Positions 33,886-46,000 of a DNA stretch of 64,000 bases are shown piece after piece. The notes under the pieces were generated by a model. The model had not been told where the DNA came from. It worked only from the letters and a program-made list of their open reading frames with translations, and made no database searches. This DNA is from Patiria miniata (taxonomy: Eukaryota > Echinodermata > Asteroidea > Valvatida > Asterinidae), in contig NW_024037064.1 of the NCBI RefSeq assembly GCF_015706575.1, positions 2,727,427 through 2,791,426 on the forward strand, written 5' to 3'. Numbering within the stretch: position 1 is the first letter of the stretch; the number at the start of each line of letters is the position of its first letter. The position numbers and the translations under genes are program-made.

Positions 33886-35609
33886 TTAATCAAGATTATA
33901 TTAAAACTTAGTCTTTTAATATTCACTCAGTTTCTTAAAAAAAAACAGGCGTTTTCGTATTCCCCCTCATTCGTAGTTTTCATAGAAATCATGTTTATTG
34001 TTATTATTTACAAGCTTTGTACATTTGCATTGATATAAATGAGACACAAATGTGGATGATCATTTAATCATCAAAATGTCTGTTAAAGATGAGCAAAAAT
34101 ACTTATCCTATTAATTTGGTTTAGGCTGTGTGAATTCACAGAATAAATTCCTGTGTAAACTTTACTCACAAGGGATAATCTTGATGGAAATATTTACTTT
34201 GTTCTTTGAAGGTTAAAATTGTTCAAGTGTGAAAGGTTACCAATCATTTTAACAAATGTTCAAATCAATGGTATTGAATTTCAGGACGCTGTTGCCTTGA
34301 TTTTGCCTTGAATGCCTCTTTGAAATGTCCTTGCCTTTTCAATAATTAAATTCCATACCTGTTTTCATTGTTTTACCTATTTGGTTGCAATTCCAGCAAA
34401 CTTCAAAACAATGAAAGAATTACCCCTCACATACAGTGTGAGTTTCAGCAAAAAAAGATTACCAAATTTTGATGACACTTTCCAAACTCTGTTAACAATT
34501 AATTATTTAAATTGAATTGTTAAATTGAATTTTACAGTTGAATGTTCTGAAATGAAATGAACAGAAATAATTTCATTCATTTATTCAGAATACTTTTGTT
34601 TTCTACAAGTTTCCGCAATTACAAAATTTATCCACTAATTTATTATTTTTTGGATTATCTTTTTTTGACACATAAATACAGTGAATGCAGGCAAATTTAT
34701 GATTGTCTTCCTGAAATGACATCACAGTGACAGTGCCCTTAGTTGTACGGAAAAGCATAGAACATTTTAAATGTTTAAAAAAAAAAACACATTTCAAAGA
34801 AATTAACCAAAAAGGGATTTCAAATAGTTTTCATAAATCTAAGAGTAGAAAGTTGCACAACATGGGTTACTCACAAAATTTCATCACTGAACATTACAAT
34901 TGTTCCCTGAACTTATTTTTTAAGCATATGCGTCACAGTGACAGTTAGTAGTAAGATTACTGTTCAATATAAGCCTTTATTTACTTTAATTCCATGTATC
35001 AATCTACGTTACACTTATACTGAGGTTAATATACATATTGAAATGTTTGATAAAGATGAGCGACAATGGTCATTGTACTGATTTGGTACCTGTTTGAATT
35101 CATAAAATAGAGACGACTGTGTTTATAACAATGTTACTATCTTGATTCAAAATTGTGTATTTATGCATAAACATGTATATTTTTGTCCCCGAACAGTCCA
35201 ATATTTTTTTCAGTTTGAAAGATTGGAGATCATTTTGAACATTTGAAATTCAGGATGCTATGGCCTCTGTTGCCTTGATTTTAGCCTGTTTGCCTCCTTG
35301 AAATAGTCCCACAAACATTTGATCAAATTAATTGTTTTCCTCCTTTTAAAGAAATAAATTTTGTACCTTTTTTTTTATTGCTTTGCAATGTTTGATTGTC
35401 ATTTCAGCAAACTTAAGAATAATGAAAACAAAATCCTGACTTTAGTTTGGGTAAAAAAAAGTGTTTGTAACTTGTCAGTTATTCAATGTTTAAATTACCA
35501 CTACATGTAGATCTTATCAGTCACAAGAAAACTCCCTTAAATATTAATTCTTCCAATAACTTCACTTTTTCAAAAGCCACATAGGATCAATTGGGATTAC
35601 AAGTAAAAC

Positions 35610-35805
35610 AAGATATGTATGGCCACATTCCTGTTTTCTCATTGGCTATTTGCCACAATACGTTCACAATTGATTAGTTGAGATCTTTGTAAATAAGTTG
35701 AATATAAGGCGTAAGAACAAGAATAAATTGGTTGAAGTCATCTCAAGCTTCATGTGCTGTTATTCGTTTCTGTGTCCCTTACTACCTTACAGCAATGAAC
35801 CCAGA
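35610..35805 (+). mobile_element. LTR-like insertion (possible solo LTR)
   Basis: Compared with the paralogous sequence near 1625, about 190 bases interrupt GGGATTAC / CCCAGATGAG. The insert has a TATA-like GAATATAAGG (35700-35709), AATAAA (35722-35727), and an edge resembling TGT...ACA. I could not read a clean target duplication, so solo LTR is one reading only. Confidence 0.35.
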
Positions 35806-36049
35806 TGAGTACCTATTATTTATCGACAGAAACCTGAATCAATGTCAGTAATTCTTTTTATTTCAGACGAGTGGAAGAACACGCTTTTGAAGTTATACTT
35901 CATGGGCGTTTCTTTTGAAGAAAAAAATTTATCCAGATTACTTTCTTTCACTCAGCTTCAATCGGTCATTCCATATGAACTCAACCAGTGGTCTCATGAT
36001 GACCAACACAGATTTGGCTAAAAAACGCTATAAGTAGCTTTCTAAGTAT

Positions 36050-37520
36050 AATGAACTACGAGGTTCCGGCGGTTCCCCGGTTTGAACAAGTTCCAAGATG
36101 GGAACCGAAACCACAAGTCCAATCTTTTCAAGAACCGGGTACCAACTCGAAAAGAATTGGTTCCAGAGTAAATTACCCATTCTCTGTGCACAAAGCCCAG
36201 AGCCGAGAATCAGCCTCACAATTACTACAAGGAATTCAATTGCGCGAAGGCCCCGGACATTCACTCTGGCTAGTCAAAGCAACGGCAGAAAAAACACACA
36301 GACTCTCCCACGCATCATGGAGTGTCGGAGACAAACCACTCGACTGAGCGCTTTTCGGTCACGACTCACAAGGTATAGAGCATAGAGCATTGAACCCAAT
36401 ACTGTACTGGCCCTGTACCATGGATAATAAACGTTTTGAATTACCCAATAATTGCATGGGGCGAGGCCAGACTGATCGGGGTTACTCGGACAAGCGGTGG
36501 TGTGAATTTAGGTTTGATGAAATACGGACTCATTGGTGGTATTGCGCATGCTCATGCATAGATAATTAGGAAAAAGACCAATCACGTGAGAGGGTTTAAC
36601 CAATCAAACGTAAAGGAGTTCGATTTTCACAGGAGTCCGATTTTCATATCACACCAACTCTGCGTGCTGGAATAGGATCTGTTGGACCCAGCTCCGAGTG
36701 CCGCAGGAATTGGCCCTACGAACCCTCACCCGAGTAAAAATGTACGTACAGCTCCAAAATACCCAGCTCCAAACGAGTCATGATTCACGAATCTACCTTT
36801 GCATGAAAATGTATTAATCCCTTGCTTCGGTTCGTTCTGATCGGTGCACATGGTTAAGAATGAACATTTGCGCAGTTGCGCACTACAATACGTGGGCTGC
36901 TAGATAACAGCACTTCATGTCCATATGCAACTTAAGCCCAGTAGATACGGCCCGTCCGCGACTCATTCGGATCGGAGCCGGATATTTTGTACCCAGGTCC
37001 TTCAGTGCCGATTCCAGCACTCGACCGGTTCAACTCTACATGCAATGTACATTCAAGGCAGGGTACTAGTGGACGTGTTTACTGCGTGCACGTGTAATTG
37101 TGCAGTGAATCATTCTATTCTCTGCGGCACGGCGGTTGTTGCGGTATATAAAATCATAGGCAAGGAACAGAGAATAAAGAAACAAACAGCAAAGCTAAGT
37201 TTGCTTTTAATAACACAATATCCGTAGTTTCACAGGAAAAAGAGTACGGACACACATTTGAAACCAAATACGTAGTGGAATAACATGTATTGCACGTCAA
37301 AATCCAAGGAGCACAAGCCTCACAAGGTGACACTGTTATTCTTTACATGTAATTTCAAGAGTTTATGTTTTTCATTGAATTTTCTGGGAGCCGGTCCCGA
37401 CTCGGAACCAGTTCTTTTTTAGAGAACCGGAACTGGCTCAAGAAATTTTGAACCCCCCCCCCCCAACCTACAGAGTACCGAACCACTCATGTTAGGAACC
37501 GTAACCAACTTTACATGTTA
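36050..37520. repeat. Region with inverted GGTTCCGG / AACCGG words
   Basis: GGTTCC, GAACCGGG and AACCG words cluster at 36058-36175 and again at 37385-37500 (CCGGTCCC, GGAACCAGTTC, AGAACCGGAACTGG), with a C run (37453-37464). A third cluster at 39530-39604 ends in GATGCACAGCCCTA, which reads like an inverted hAT end. They may be arms of one disrupted element. I could not prove termini. No gene is seen between. Confidence 0.45.
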
Positions 37521-37984
37521 ATGCTGAGTAACTTCGCAGACAATGAAAAAAAAATGTTTTGAATGTCATTTGTGGAGAATTTTCAAAATAAAACCAGACT
37601 TCGTTCAATACATGGAAACACAAGACAGATTCATGTTTATGACGCTTGCGAAAATGCCATTTACACCGTAAAGCTACATGCATTGAGCTCACTGTATGGA
37701 GCATTTTCGAAGTATTTTCTCACAAAATTTGACACATTTTTCAGTCTTAAATTCTTGTCTTTTCAACACTTTTTTTTTTGCAATGACTCACCTTCACTGA
37801 GATAAATTATATGATGAAAAAGTGGTGTCAGGATGCAAGATTCTTTCCAAAATATAATACTTTGCACGATATGCGTGCTACCCTTAAAATGAAGCCTTTT
37901 AAAGTGGTCATATAGAGCCCCCTCTACTGTCCGTGCATGGTGTCCATATTTAATACTTGCCTGAAACATTTGCATCATGTTGTA

Positions 37985-38943
37985 AGAGATGAAACTGGCA
38001 TATGGCAAAAAAATCGGAAAATCGGCCGAACAAAAATATGTGTTCGAAATCTGGGCCGCACAGCAGTTACACACATGTATGCATGTGCAATACACTTCAT
38101 GCCCAATTTCGGGACACCAACTGCTGCTATATTTTCGATTCAAACAAAATTTTACGATGAAAAAAAAAGGTCAGTGTTTTCATTGCATAACACGCCTGAA
38201 GTACGGTTAGAGTAATGGAATCATCAACAAAGAAGTTCACTTCTTACTTGAGAAAGTCGAGGAAAAAGTCCGAAAGACAAGGGCACCGTTCATGGTGCTT
38301 CATGATTCAACCACACAACTCCACTACTCCACTTGCATTCGTACGTGGGGAAAAATCAATCTTCCAACAAATGCCAGTGAAATGTTTCGCTAATGCTCTC
38401 TTTGCTATCCTCGAGATAATCATCATGATTTTTAAAGCTGCTTGCATTTTGTACAACTAAATCTGAAACCTCCGAAAATCGCACAACATAATGATTTTAT
38501 CCACTGGATCGTTAACAAGGCTGCCCGTTCCCGATCCCGACCGGCCATGTGCTATCGGACGGTACGGTACGGTATCTTCTTTGTACAGTACAATGCACGC
38601 ATGTGCGACACAGCGATATTTCCATGTCACCTGTCAATGTTTAACCTTTTGTCCAGCCGGTAAAAGGCTACGATCCGTGTTATGGCCTGTGTTTCTACCG
38701 TTGAAACACTCCAATAACGACTGGTGAAAGAGATTAAAACTACTTTTGCAATGATTTTAACGTGCAATTTCCATCGACTTTTCATCGACTTTTCTTCGAA
38801 ATTATTATTGAAATAAAATGACATTTTGTGAAAAAATCGCTACAAAATCAAATTTTGTGGGACACATTGCAAAAAAATCGGAAACTTCGTTGGAAAATTC
38901 AAAAAGTCGGATTTCCGATTAAAATCGGAACAGTTTCATCTCT
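37985..38943. mobile_element. Non-autonomous hAT-like element, perfect 8-bp target duplication
   Basis: The ends are AGAGATGAAACTG (37985) and CAGTTTCATCTCT (38943), the classic hAT end. The flanks are ATGTTGTA on both sides (37977-37984, 38944-38951). The subterminal regions carry AATCGGAAAATCGG (left) and CGGATTTCCGATTAAAATCGG-type words (right). No transposase ORF is present. Confidence 0.9.
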
Positions 38944-38951
38944 ATGTTGTA

Positions 38952-39873
38952 AACTCGCCGATGCACAAGCAAGCATTAGTTCCGCCGAAACCAAACGAGT
39001 TCGTCAGAGCTATTCTTCTTGTTTTGTTCGTCAAGTCCCAGTTCTGAGCACGATGCGGCACATAGTTCAAATCGTAATCCTCGGTTGTTGTATGCAAATT
39101 TATCGTCGGTGGAAGAGTTTTCTAAGGACACAAAGAAAGAGAGACATCTTTTAAAAGCGAATGTTGGCTATGGTTCTGTGGTTACGGTGTTTGACTCATG
39201 TACGATGGTGTGTGGGATCAAACCCTGCCAGGAACATGGTGTTTGTGCCCTTGGGCAAGACACTTAACTACAATTGCCTCTCACCAACCAGGTATCTGTG
39301 AGGGTAGAGGACTGAGTGTCGATACAGCAAGATACAAGTGTGTACAGTGAGCTTAAATCTTGACGGTGTCAACTGCAACCTTCCGCAATAGTCATTAACG
39401 TGAACAATTTGTTTGTTTTCCTATGAGGCCTGGTTTTCATTTTGAAAATTCGCCATAAATCACATTCAAAATCTTTATTTTTCAGAGTCTGAGAAGTTCC
39501 TAAATACTTTGTAAAGTTGGTTAAGGGTACCTGATTCCATAGTCTGGAACCGGTTCCTGACATCAACGGTCAGACACTCGGGCACCCGGTTCCGATGCAC
39601 AGCCCTACGCACATCATGATGGACAACGGGGCGCCAGGAGTTTTGTCGATCGTTTACCGAGTGGCGCTGACACGTTGCTATTAGTGCACAGCCCTAAGTT
39701 ACGCCACGAGCCAACCACCAATTAACTAATGGTCCACACCAAACTAACCCCTATAATAGGCCCTGCCTTTAACCTTTGACCTTGGCACATGTGATCAATG
39801 GCACTCCACCCGACCAAAAGTCATGATCGGATTGGTTAATGATTGATTGAAAAAAGTCCGGATAACTACTCAC
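38952..39873. other. Gene-less stretch 3' of the last OXSM exon found
   Basis: I searched here on the minus strand for the missing C-terminal exon of OXSM (expected PPTLNL and [13 protein letters not shown] sequence) and did not find it. Two hAT-like ends (GATGCACAGCCCTA at 39591-39604 and GTGCACAGCCCTA at 39684-39696) lack visible partners. Confidence 0.4.
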
Positions 39874-40022
39874 CGTTTTGCAAGCCATGACCATGAAGAC
39901 AGCTTCCAACGACCCAGCCGCACCTAACAGATGACCAGTAGCACCTTTGGTGGACGATACCGCGAGATTGTTAGTCTGGTTCCGGAAGAGTCTCTTAATG
40001 GCATGGTTCTCAGCTGCATCAC
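39874..40022 (-). CDS. OXSM: OXSM exon 11 (catalytic Lys and second His)
   Basis: Residues 352-400: [20 protein letters not shown] holds Lys376 and His381. It ends MACKT|GTGAGT at phase 0, so a further exon is needed for the C-terminus. Reading through the donor would add about 20 unrelated residues before a stop. Confidence 0.92.
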
Positions 40023-43000
40023 CTTTAATAGAAAAAAAAACACAAAATAGGGAAATTCCAACATAGGAATGGTGGCTTAGTTGGTAGAGCACCGGAACGG
40101 TATTCCGGAGGACGCAGGTTCAGCCCTAATCTACCAAATATCGCCTTGCACAGCAAGGGTCTATGATATGTGAGCAGATTTGGCGATTAATCATGCAAAA
40201 CAAGACAGCTGCTTGACCTCGAGATTCTGACCATTCAGCAGGCGCCTTCTATATCGGGTCTTCCGTAACCTGTTGTTGTGTTACACAACATAGCATCCAA
40301 ATTGACCAATCAATAGATTAGTCCACATTTCCTATTAAAATGATGTCACAGTTTCTAAAGTCGACTCCGATTGGATGGCTGGCACGCGGGTGACATAAAA
40401 TTGGCATGTTAGGATACATCATACGTTTGACCATGGCTCTGCACACGTGAATATCTGATCCTCAGTTAAATCAAATCAAAATTTGTGTGGAAGAAATGGA
40501 CTCAATGCAAGATTTTCAGTTGTTTAACTTAATGGATACAATTTACCATATTTACATGGCTACTGTGGTCAGGAACAGTCACACATGAAGTGTATTTTAA
40601 ACAAGACTATATCATTAGTTTTATATTTACCATTATTACACAACTTTTTATGGGAATTTCACATAAACCTTCACCAACCCCTTTAAAATCCAACTGCATG
40701 TTTTGTGGGAATCTGTTGGTGTGAGGACTGTACTAGTAAACTGACTATGGGTTACGTGGGGTCAAGCATACCACCATAATCAGAGTCCAACAGTTTGGGT
40801 GTAGAGTTTACCATAATATTATGGTGTTGGATTTTACACCAGGCTTCTTATGAGGGTGCAGAACATCTCATGGCGTAAGCACAAGACTAAAGAACAGATT
40901 TACGGAGACATTCCACCTATCTCTGCTATTGTTGCTCAACGACGAGTTCGCTTTGCTGGCCTCTGCTACCGTGCTGTAAACCAGGTCATATCTGATGTAT
41001 TATGTTGGAGACTTCCATGCCCTAATAGAGGACAAAGACCTTTCAACTACATTGATGTGATTGGCAGAGACACCCAATGTGAAATTGAAGACCTTCCGTA
41101 CATAATGAGGGATAAAGACACCTGGCGTGGCATTGTGAATGAGATCTCGGTAATGACCGCTAGATGATGATGATGGATTTTGCAAGAGTGAGGGAGGTTC
41201 CAAGTAAATCACTCAAGGGGCGAGGGTTAAGAGGAAATTCTTTAAATATTAGATTTCCTTGGTTTTCACTGTTGTATTAATGACCATTATATGTGATGCG
41301 ATCAAGCTAAATGAGTCGTTTGTCGGGAAGTTTTATTTGTTGATACAGGCCAAAATAGGGCCACTTCATCGCATCACTTCATCACATCTCTTAGTTATCC
41401 AACTTCAATAATTTTTTTTCCTAAAGATGGTATCAGCATGTGGTTTTCACAGCAGTAATGCTGAGATTGTGCTCTTTTCAAATCTATAATACGCTTTTTT
41501 TTTTTACCAGGGTCGACAAATGACTCATGTACCGGTAGCTTGATCACATCACATATGCTCAGTGCTCTTCGAGAGCACACAAGAAAGTATTTCACAACCT
41601 TAAGTAGCAAGACGAGACTCTAACTACGACCTCATGCTAACAATTTGTTAAGCGATTGTTTTCCCCGCTTACCAAGCGGCGTTGAGGTTGCATGTGCATT
41701 GATGTACGTCACTTCATCTGCAGCTATCCCAGAATCCCTCAGGGCAGCTCTCATACACAGCTCGGCTCCTTCACCGTCATCACGTGGTGCGGTCATGTGA
41801 TTGGCATCACCTATTATATGAGCATGACATCATACATATTTATGAGCAAATGCTCCTCTTTCATTGGTCAATTGAATACATGTACAATTGGACACTCGAT
41901 GCCAAAAATGACAATGAGCATGGGCGTCGCCTGGGAGGGGGGGGGGATGTTGACAACCTTATAAGTTATATTTATGAGAATTGTATCTTGTAAGCTATCC
42001 ATGGGGATTGTCAAATGAGAAAAAAAAAAAAAAATAAGTCATCAACAAAATAGCAAAAATATATCACTGTTTGCTATATCATGTCAATATAACCTAGTGT
42101 CGCGTGATGTCGAGTACTGTCCAGATTGAAGATAATGTCCAGTCCCTCCCCTTTCCGCAATGTTGCACAAGTTTGGGAAATTCCGTAAAATCAAATTCTC
42201 TGCGTACGTCCGACCGCATAATGTACAAGGTCGTTGAAGGTGGTGGTATCTAATTAGTCTGTACCTGTTTTCTACTCATTAGATGTCACATATAGTACAT
42301 TCCCTTTTCCAACAGCAGCTCATTAAAGTGTTTGACATGTACATCCGCATTTAAATAACAAAATTGCCCAGTTGAAAGATAACCAGGTCGTAGTTTCTGG
42401 TTATGTTACTAACGGTAAACAGTCGTTTGTTGGCAATTTCGTAGACACAACCCCAGAATTAACCTATCACGGTAGAATTGCGTCAATGAAGCTTGTGAAA
42501 TGTTGTCCAATGACATGATACACAAATGGACGTCGATCGCACAAAAACTGAAACAAATAAAACTTAATGTAGACAATTCCATAGGGTTGTCTAAGGGGCA
42601 TGGCTAACCTGCAATTGGCGATAGGTCGATTGAATTGAATGGGAATAAAACAGAAGTTTTGGAAAGGACTATGGCTAAGAACTAATTTCACTCAAACACA
42701 GGATAGTTGGACTACTCTAGTCGAATATTTGGAACTGGACCACAGGGCACGTTTGCATCACTGGTTACCAATAGCCACGCATCATAATACACAGCAGGGA
42801 GCCAGGATCAAGAGGTTTCGGGATTACGTTTTGACTAGCCTTTAATCAAGTCCCACGCGCCTATACCCGGACCATCCGGACGCGTAACGTACCCCGGATG
42901 CTGGCACGTAAAAAGACAAGCACGATCGGCGAAGCCACGAGGGCCTTTACTATCTCATGGAACTAATCACTTATTCATTTATTCACGTAATATAAATCAA

Positions 43001-46000
43001 GCAGTATAAACCAATCATCTAACGGTGGTTTGCGGTTACCAGCAACAGCACACGCGCCATGGCACCAGACGACGTCTGGCGCCAGACGACGGCTGATTTA
43101 CGTTAGTAATTCTGCATTTTCATTGGTCAATTCACAACGGGTAATGCATTATGCATGTCTACCAAATCGGTAGACAAATGTAAAGAAAAACATAAGCGTT
43201 CTCCACGAGATGGTAAAGGTCCTCGCGGCTACGCCGCTCGTGTTAGTCTTTTTACGTGTCAGCATCTGGGGTGCATCACGTGTCCGGGTAAGCGCGTGGG
43301 ACTTGACTAAAGGCTACGTTTTGACCAGCGTTTGACATGAGGTGTTCACATGTTGCTGTTAGTGCACACGTTTAATACGTCACAAATCAACTACAAGTTG
43401 TCTAATGAACTTGGCATTTGCGGACAAGATTGCTCAACTGACCTGAGAGACCATAGCCAAGGATTTCGGCAAGAATCGTCGCACCACGATTACAAGCATG
43501 TTGATACTCCTTGGAAAAAGAAAAACAGAAAAAGATTAGGACAACATATGAAAGATTGCACAAAAATTATTTAAAATATTTATAGCCGAATCAATTTATT
43601 GTGAGTCACAATAAAGTGTACCATTATGAGACAAATTTTCAACTTTCTAAATGAGCAAAATTACCACTTCAAAAAGGGATTCGCACAATAGCCACTAAAG
43701 GGCACAGTGACTGTTGTACAGACCATGTAGCGTGATCACTGTATATATCCCCCTCAATGGTGAAAATGCTGTGCTGGCTATTTTACAAACCCACTGCCTT
43801 AACCGCCCTGAATCCTTTAAAATCTTCTTTGCCAAAGTGGAGGAATTTGGAGGATAGAGGTTACAAGGCAAAAGTGCGTTACTGATTTCGTAGGATGCAC
43901 TTTGTCAAGGTCTTGGGCCAGACCTTGTGTTGCTTTTGCTCAGCCATGCATAAATATAGGCCTGGATTATACTTGAAATCCTCACATTGTTCCAGGATGT
44001 CACTGGCCAAGCCTCAACATATTGACAGTCACTGCTGCAGGATTTTGCAGGATTCAGGCAGTGGTCACCCTTCCATGGACCATATTCAAGAAATAATGGG
44101 AGGAATTAGCAGCATTGAGGCTATACATTGTACATGTATATATGCTACTTTTCCATTAGGCCAATTGGAAGATTTTGCAGGATTGAGGCTACATCCTAGC
44201 AAAAAAGGCCTAGGGAGTTAGGGTTAAGATGGATTATCTAAATAGCTAGCTCAATGCTTTGGCCATTGATGGGGGCCTTCGTGATAGAATTGACAGCATG
44301 CACAATTACCCCCTCAACGGTACAAAGGAGAGACTTTAGGGGAGATCACATGGACAGACATTAGAACGCATTGCCGAAAACGCCTGGTGCTGACGTAAAG
44401 ACGCTGGGGCTTTGTGCACATTCAGAATAAAATACATTGGCGTACTTTGTGCAATAAAAGCGTGAACAAACACGCACAAGTAGTATGTCCCGTCTATGGG
44501 GCTCTCAAAAGTGGTTAAAAGCGCCCTCTATTGATTGCACGTTCAGCCCATAAGAATACTTACCTCCAATACTACGATGGCTGCTCCTTCAGACATAACA
44601 AAACCATCCCTGTCCTTATCAAATGGTCTTGAGGCAGATGAAGGCGTCGCATTGAAATTCTTACTTAACGCTCTAGCCCTGAAGAAATTAAAAAAATATT
44701 GCCATTTCGAAATTGGGTATTTTGGATCTTTGGCTTTGGTTTTTGCCATTGGCATAATACAGTAGCTAGCCGAAGCCATACAAAGACCATCTTGGACATG
44801 GCCTGAACCATGGTTCGACTTAACAGGTTTTTTTCACTAGCCAGCCGGGCTACTGAAACAGACTCTTAACTAGCCCGCGGGCATTTTCACTAGCCCGCAT
44901 GGTTTTTTCCCTTTTATAGAGTGTCTCAAACAACAATGTGCAATGTCAAGTGGTAAGATGTCTGCACTAGAAAGCAGGAGGTCGTGGGTCCGAGTCCCGC
45001 CCGAGTGATTATTTTTCCAACTTTCACTCGGGAGGTAACACACTCAGTATGTACAGTGTTTTTACGTCGGTGAAGGGCAAAACCTAATATTGATTTACAT
45101 GTACATCACCCCGACACAAATTCCATCTTATGAATAGACTCAAGAGTCAGTATTGGGGGGGGGGGGGTGTGACTTTTTTTTAAATTCTAAAATTTGGCCA
45201 ATATGTCTTGTCTTTGTCAAAAAAAGGATTTTTCGGCCAAAAAATAATCCAACCGTTGAGTGGTTCAGAGTCTGTTACTTACCTCGCAAATCCAGCGATG
45301 GCGATCGGGCTGATGCAAGCTTCAGTGCCACCGGCGACCATCACATTAGCGTCTCCGTTTCTGATAAACCTGAATGCGTCACCGATGGCATGGGCGCCGG
45401 TCGTGCACGCTGTGGATACTGCATGATTGGGACCCTAAAAAACAAAGTAAGCATTGAATGGTTGTTTACAAAATGCGATTTATTCAGTTGAAAAAAAAGT
45501 GACAAATTTGCACCACCTTATGAATATAACAGCAGTTTTTTAAACTTCATTTTGTGCTTGATTGTCATCTGAAATTGTGTTTAACTATCATAAAACCCAT
45601 ATACAGGGTGAGTAAAGAAAAACGAAACCCAAATGTTGGGACCATTGTTTTAGTGAAGTTCTGCATGTAGCACTTTCAAAATCTAGGATATGAAAGCCCA
45701 ATTCATAAGCTTTCTTTTAGTACCTGAATCATTCAAATCACTTCTGTATATTTCAAGTTACGGAGTTTTAAACACAACCGCTGTTTCAAGGTTCTGTCCA
45801 CCGCACACAAAGAAGCTAAGTGTTCTTTCGGCAAAACGAAAACAAATCACATTAGGATGTGTGTGAATTGTTTTCGTTTTGCTGAAAGAACACACACTTT
45901 TTTGGTGATCTGTGGACAGACCTTTAAAACGGTGGTTGTGTTTAAAACTCCGTAACTTGAAAAGTACATGAGTGATTTGAATGATTCTTGTACTAAATGA

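Larger units (their letters stand above)
32500..35880. repeat. Segmental-duplication 3' flank of TRIM copy B
   Basis: It is paralogous to 1125-3720 and in part to 16560-19150. It contains two internal units (about 34073-34600 and 35040-35600) of the same older tandem repeat seen behind copy A. It carries the MITE at 33343-33885 and an LTR-like insertion near 35610-35805. No gene is supported. Confidence 0.7.

Noticed and set aside
36051..36385. Overlapping ORFs of 98 and 95 codons
   Set aside because: They lie in the GGTTCC/GAACC word region and reflect its composition. No domain is seen.
40068..40140. A tRNA gene
   Set aside because: The B box is imperfect, the anticodon loop lacks U33 and the acceptor arms do not pair, so I list it as a SINE head. 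The same reasoning applies to 44945, 50050 and 61325.
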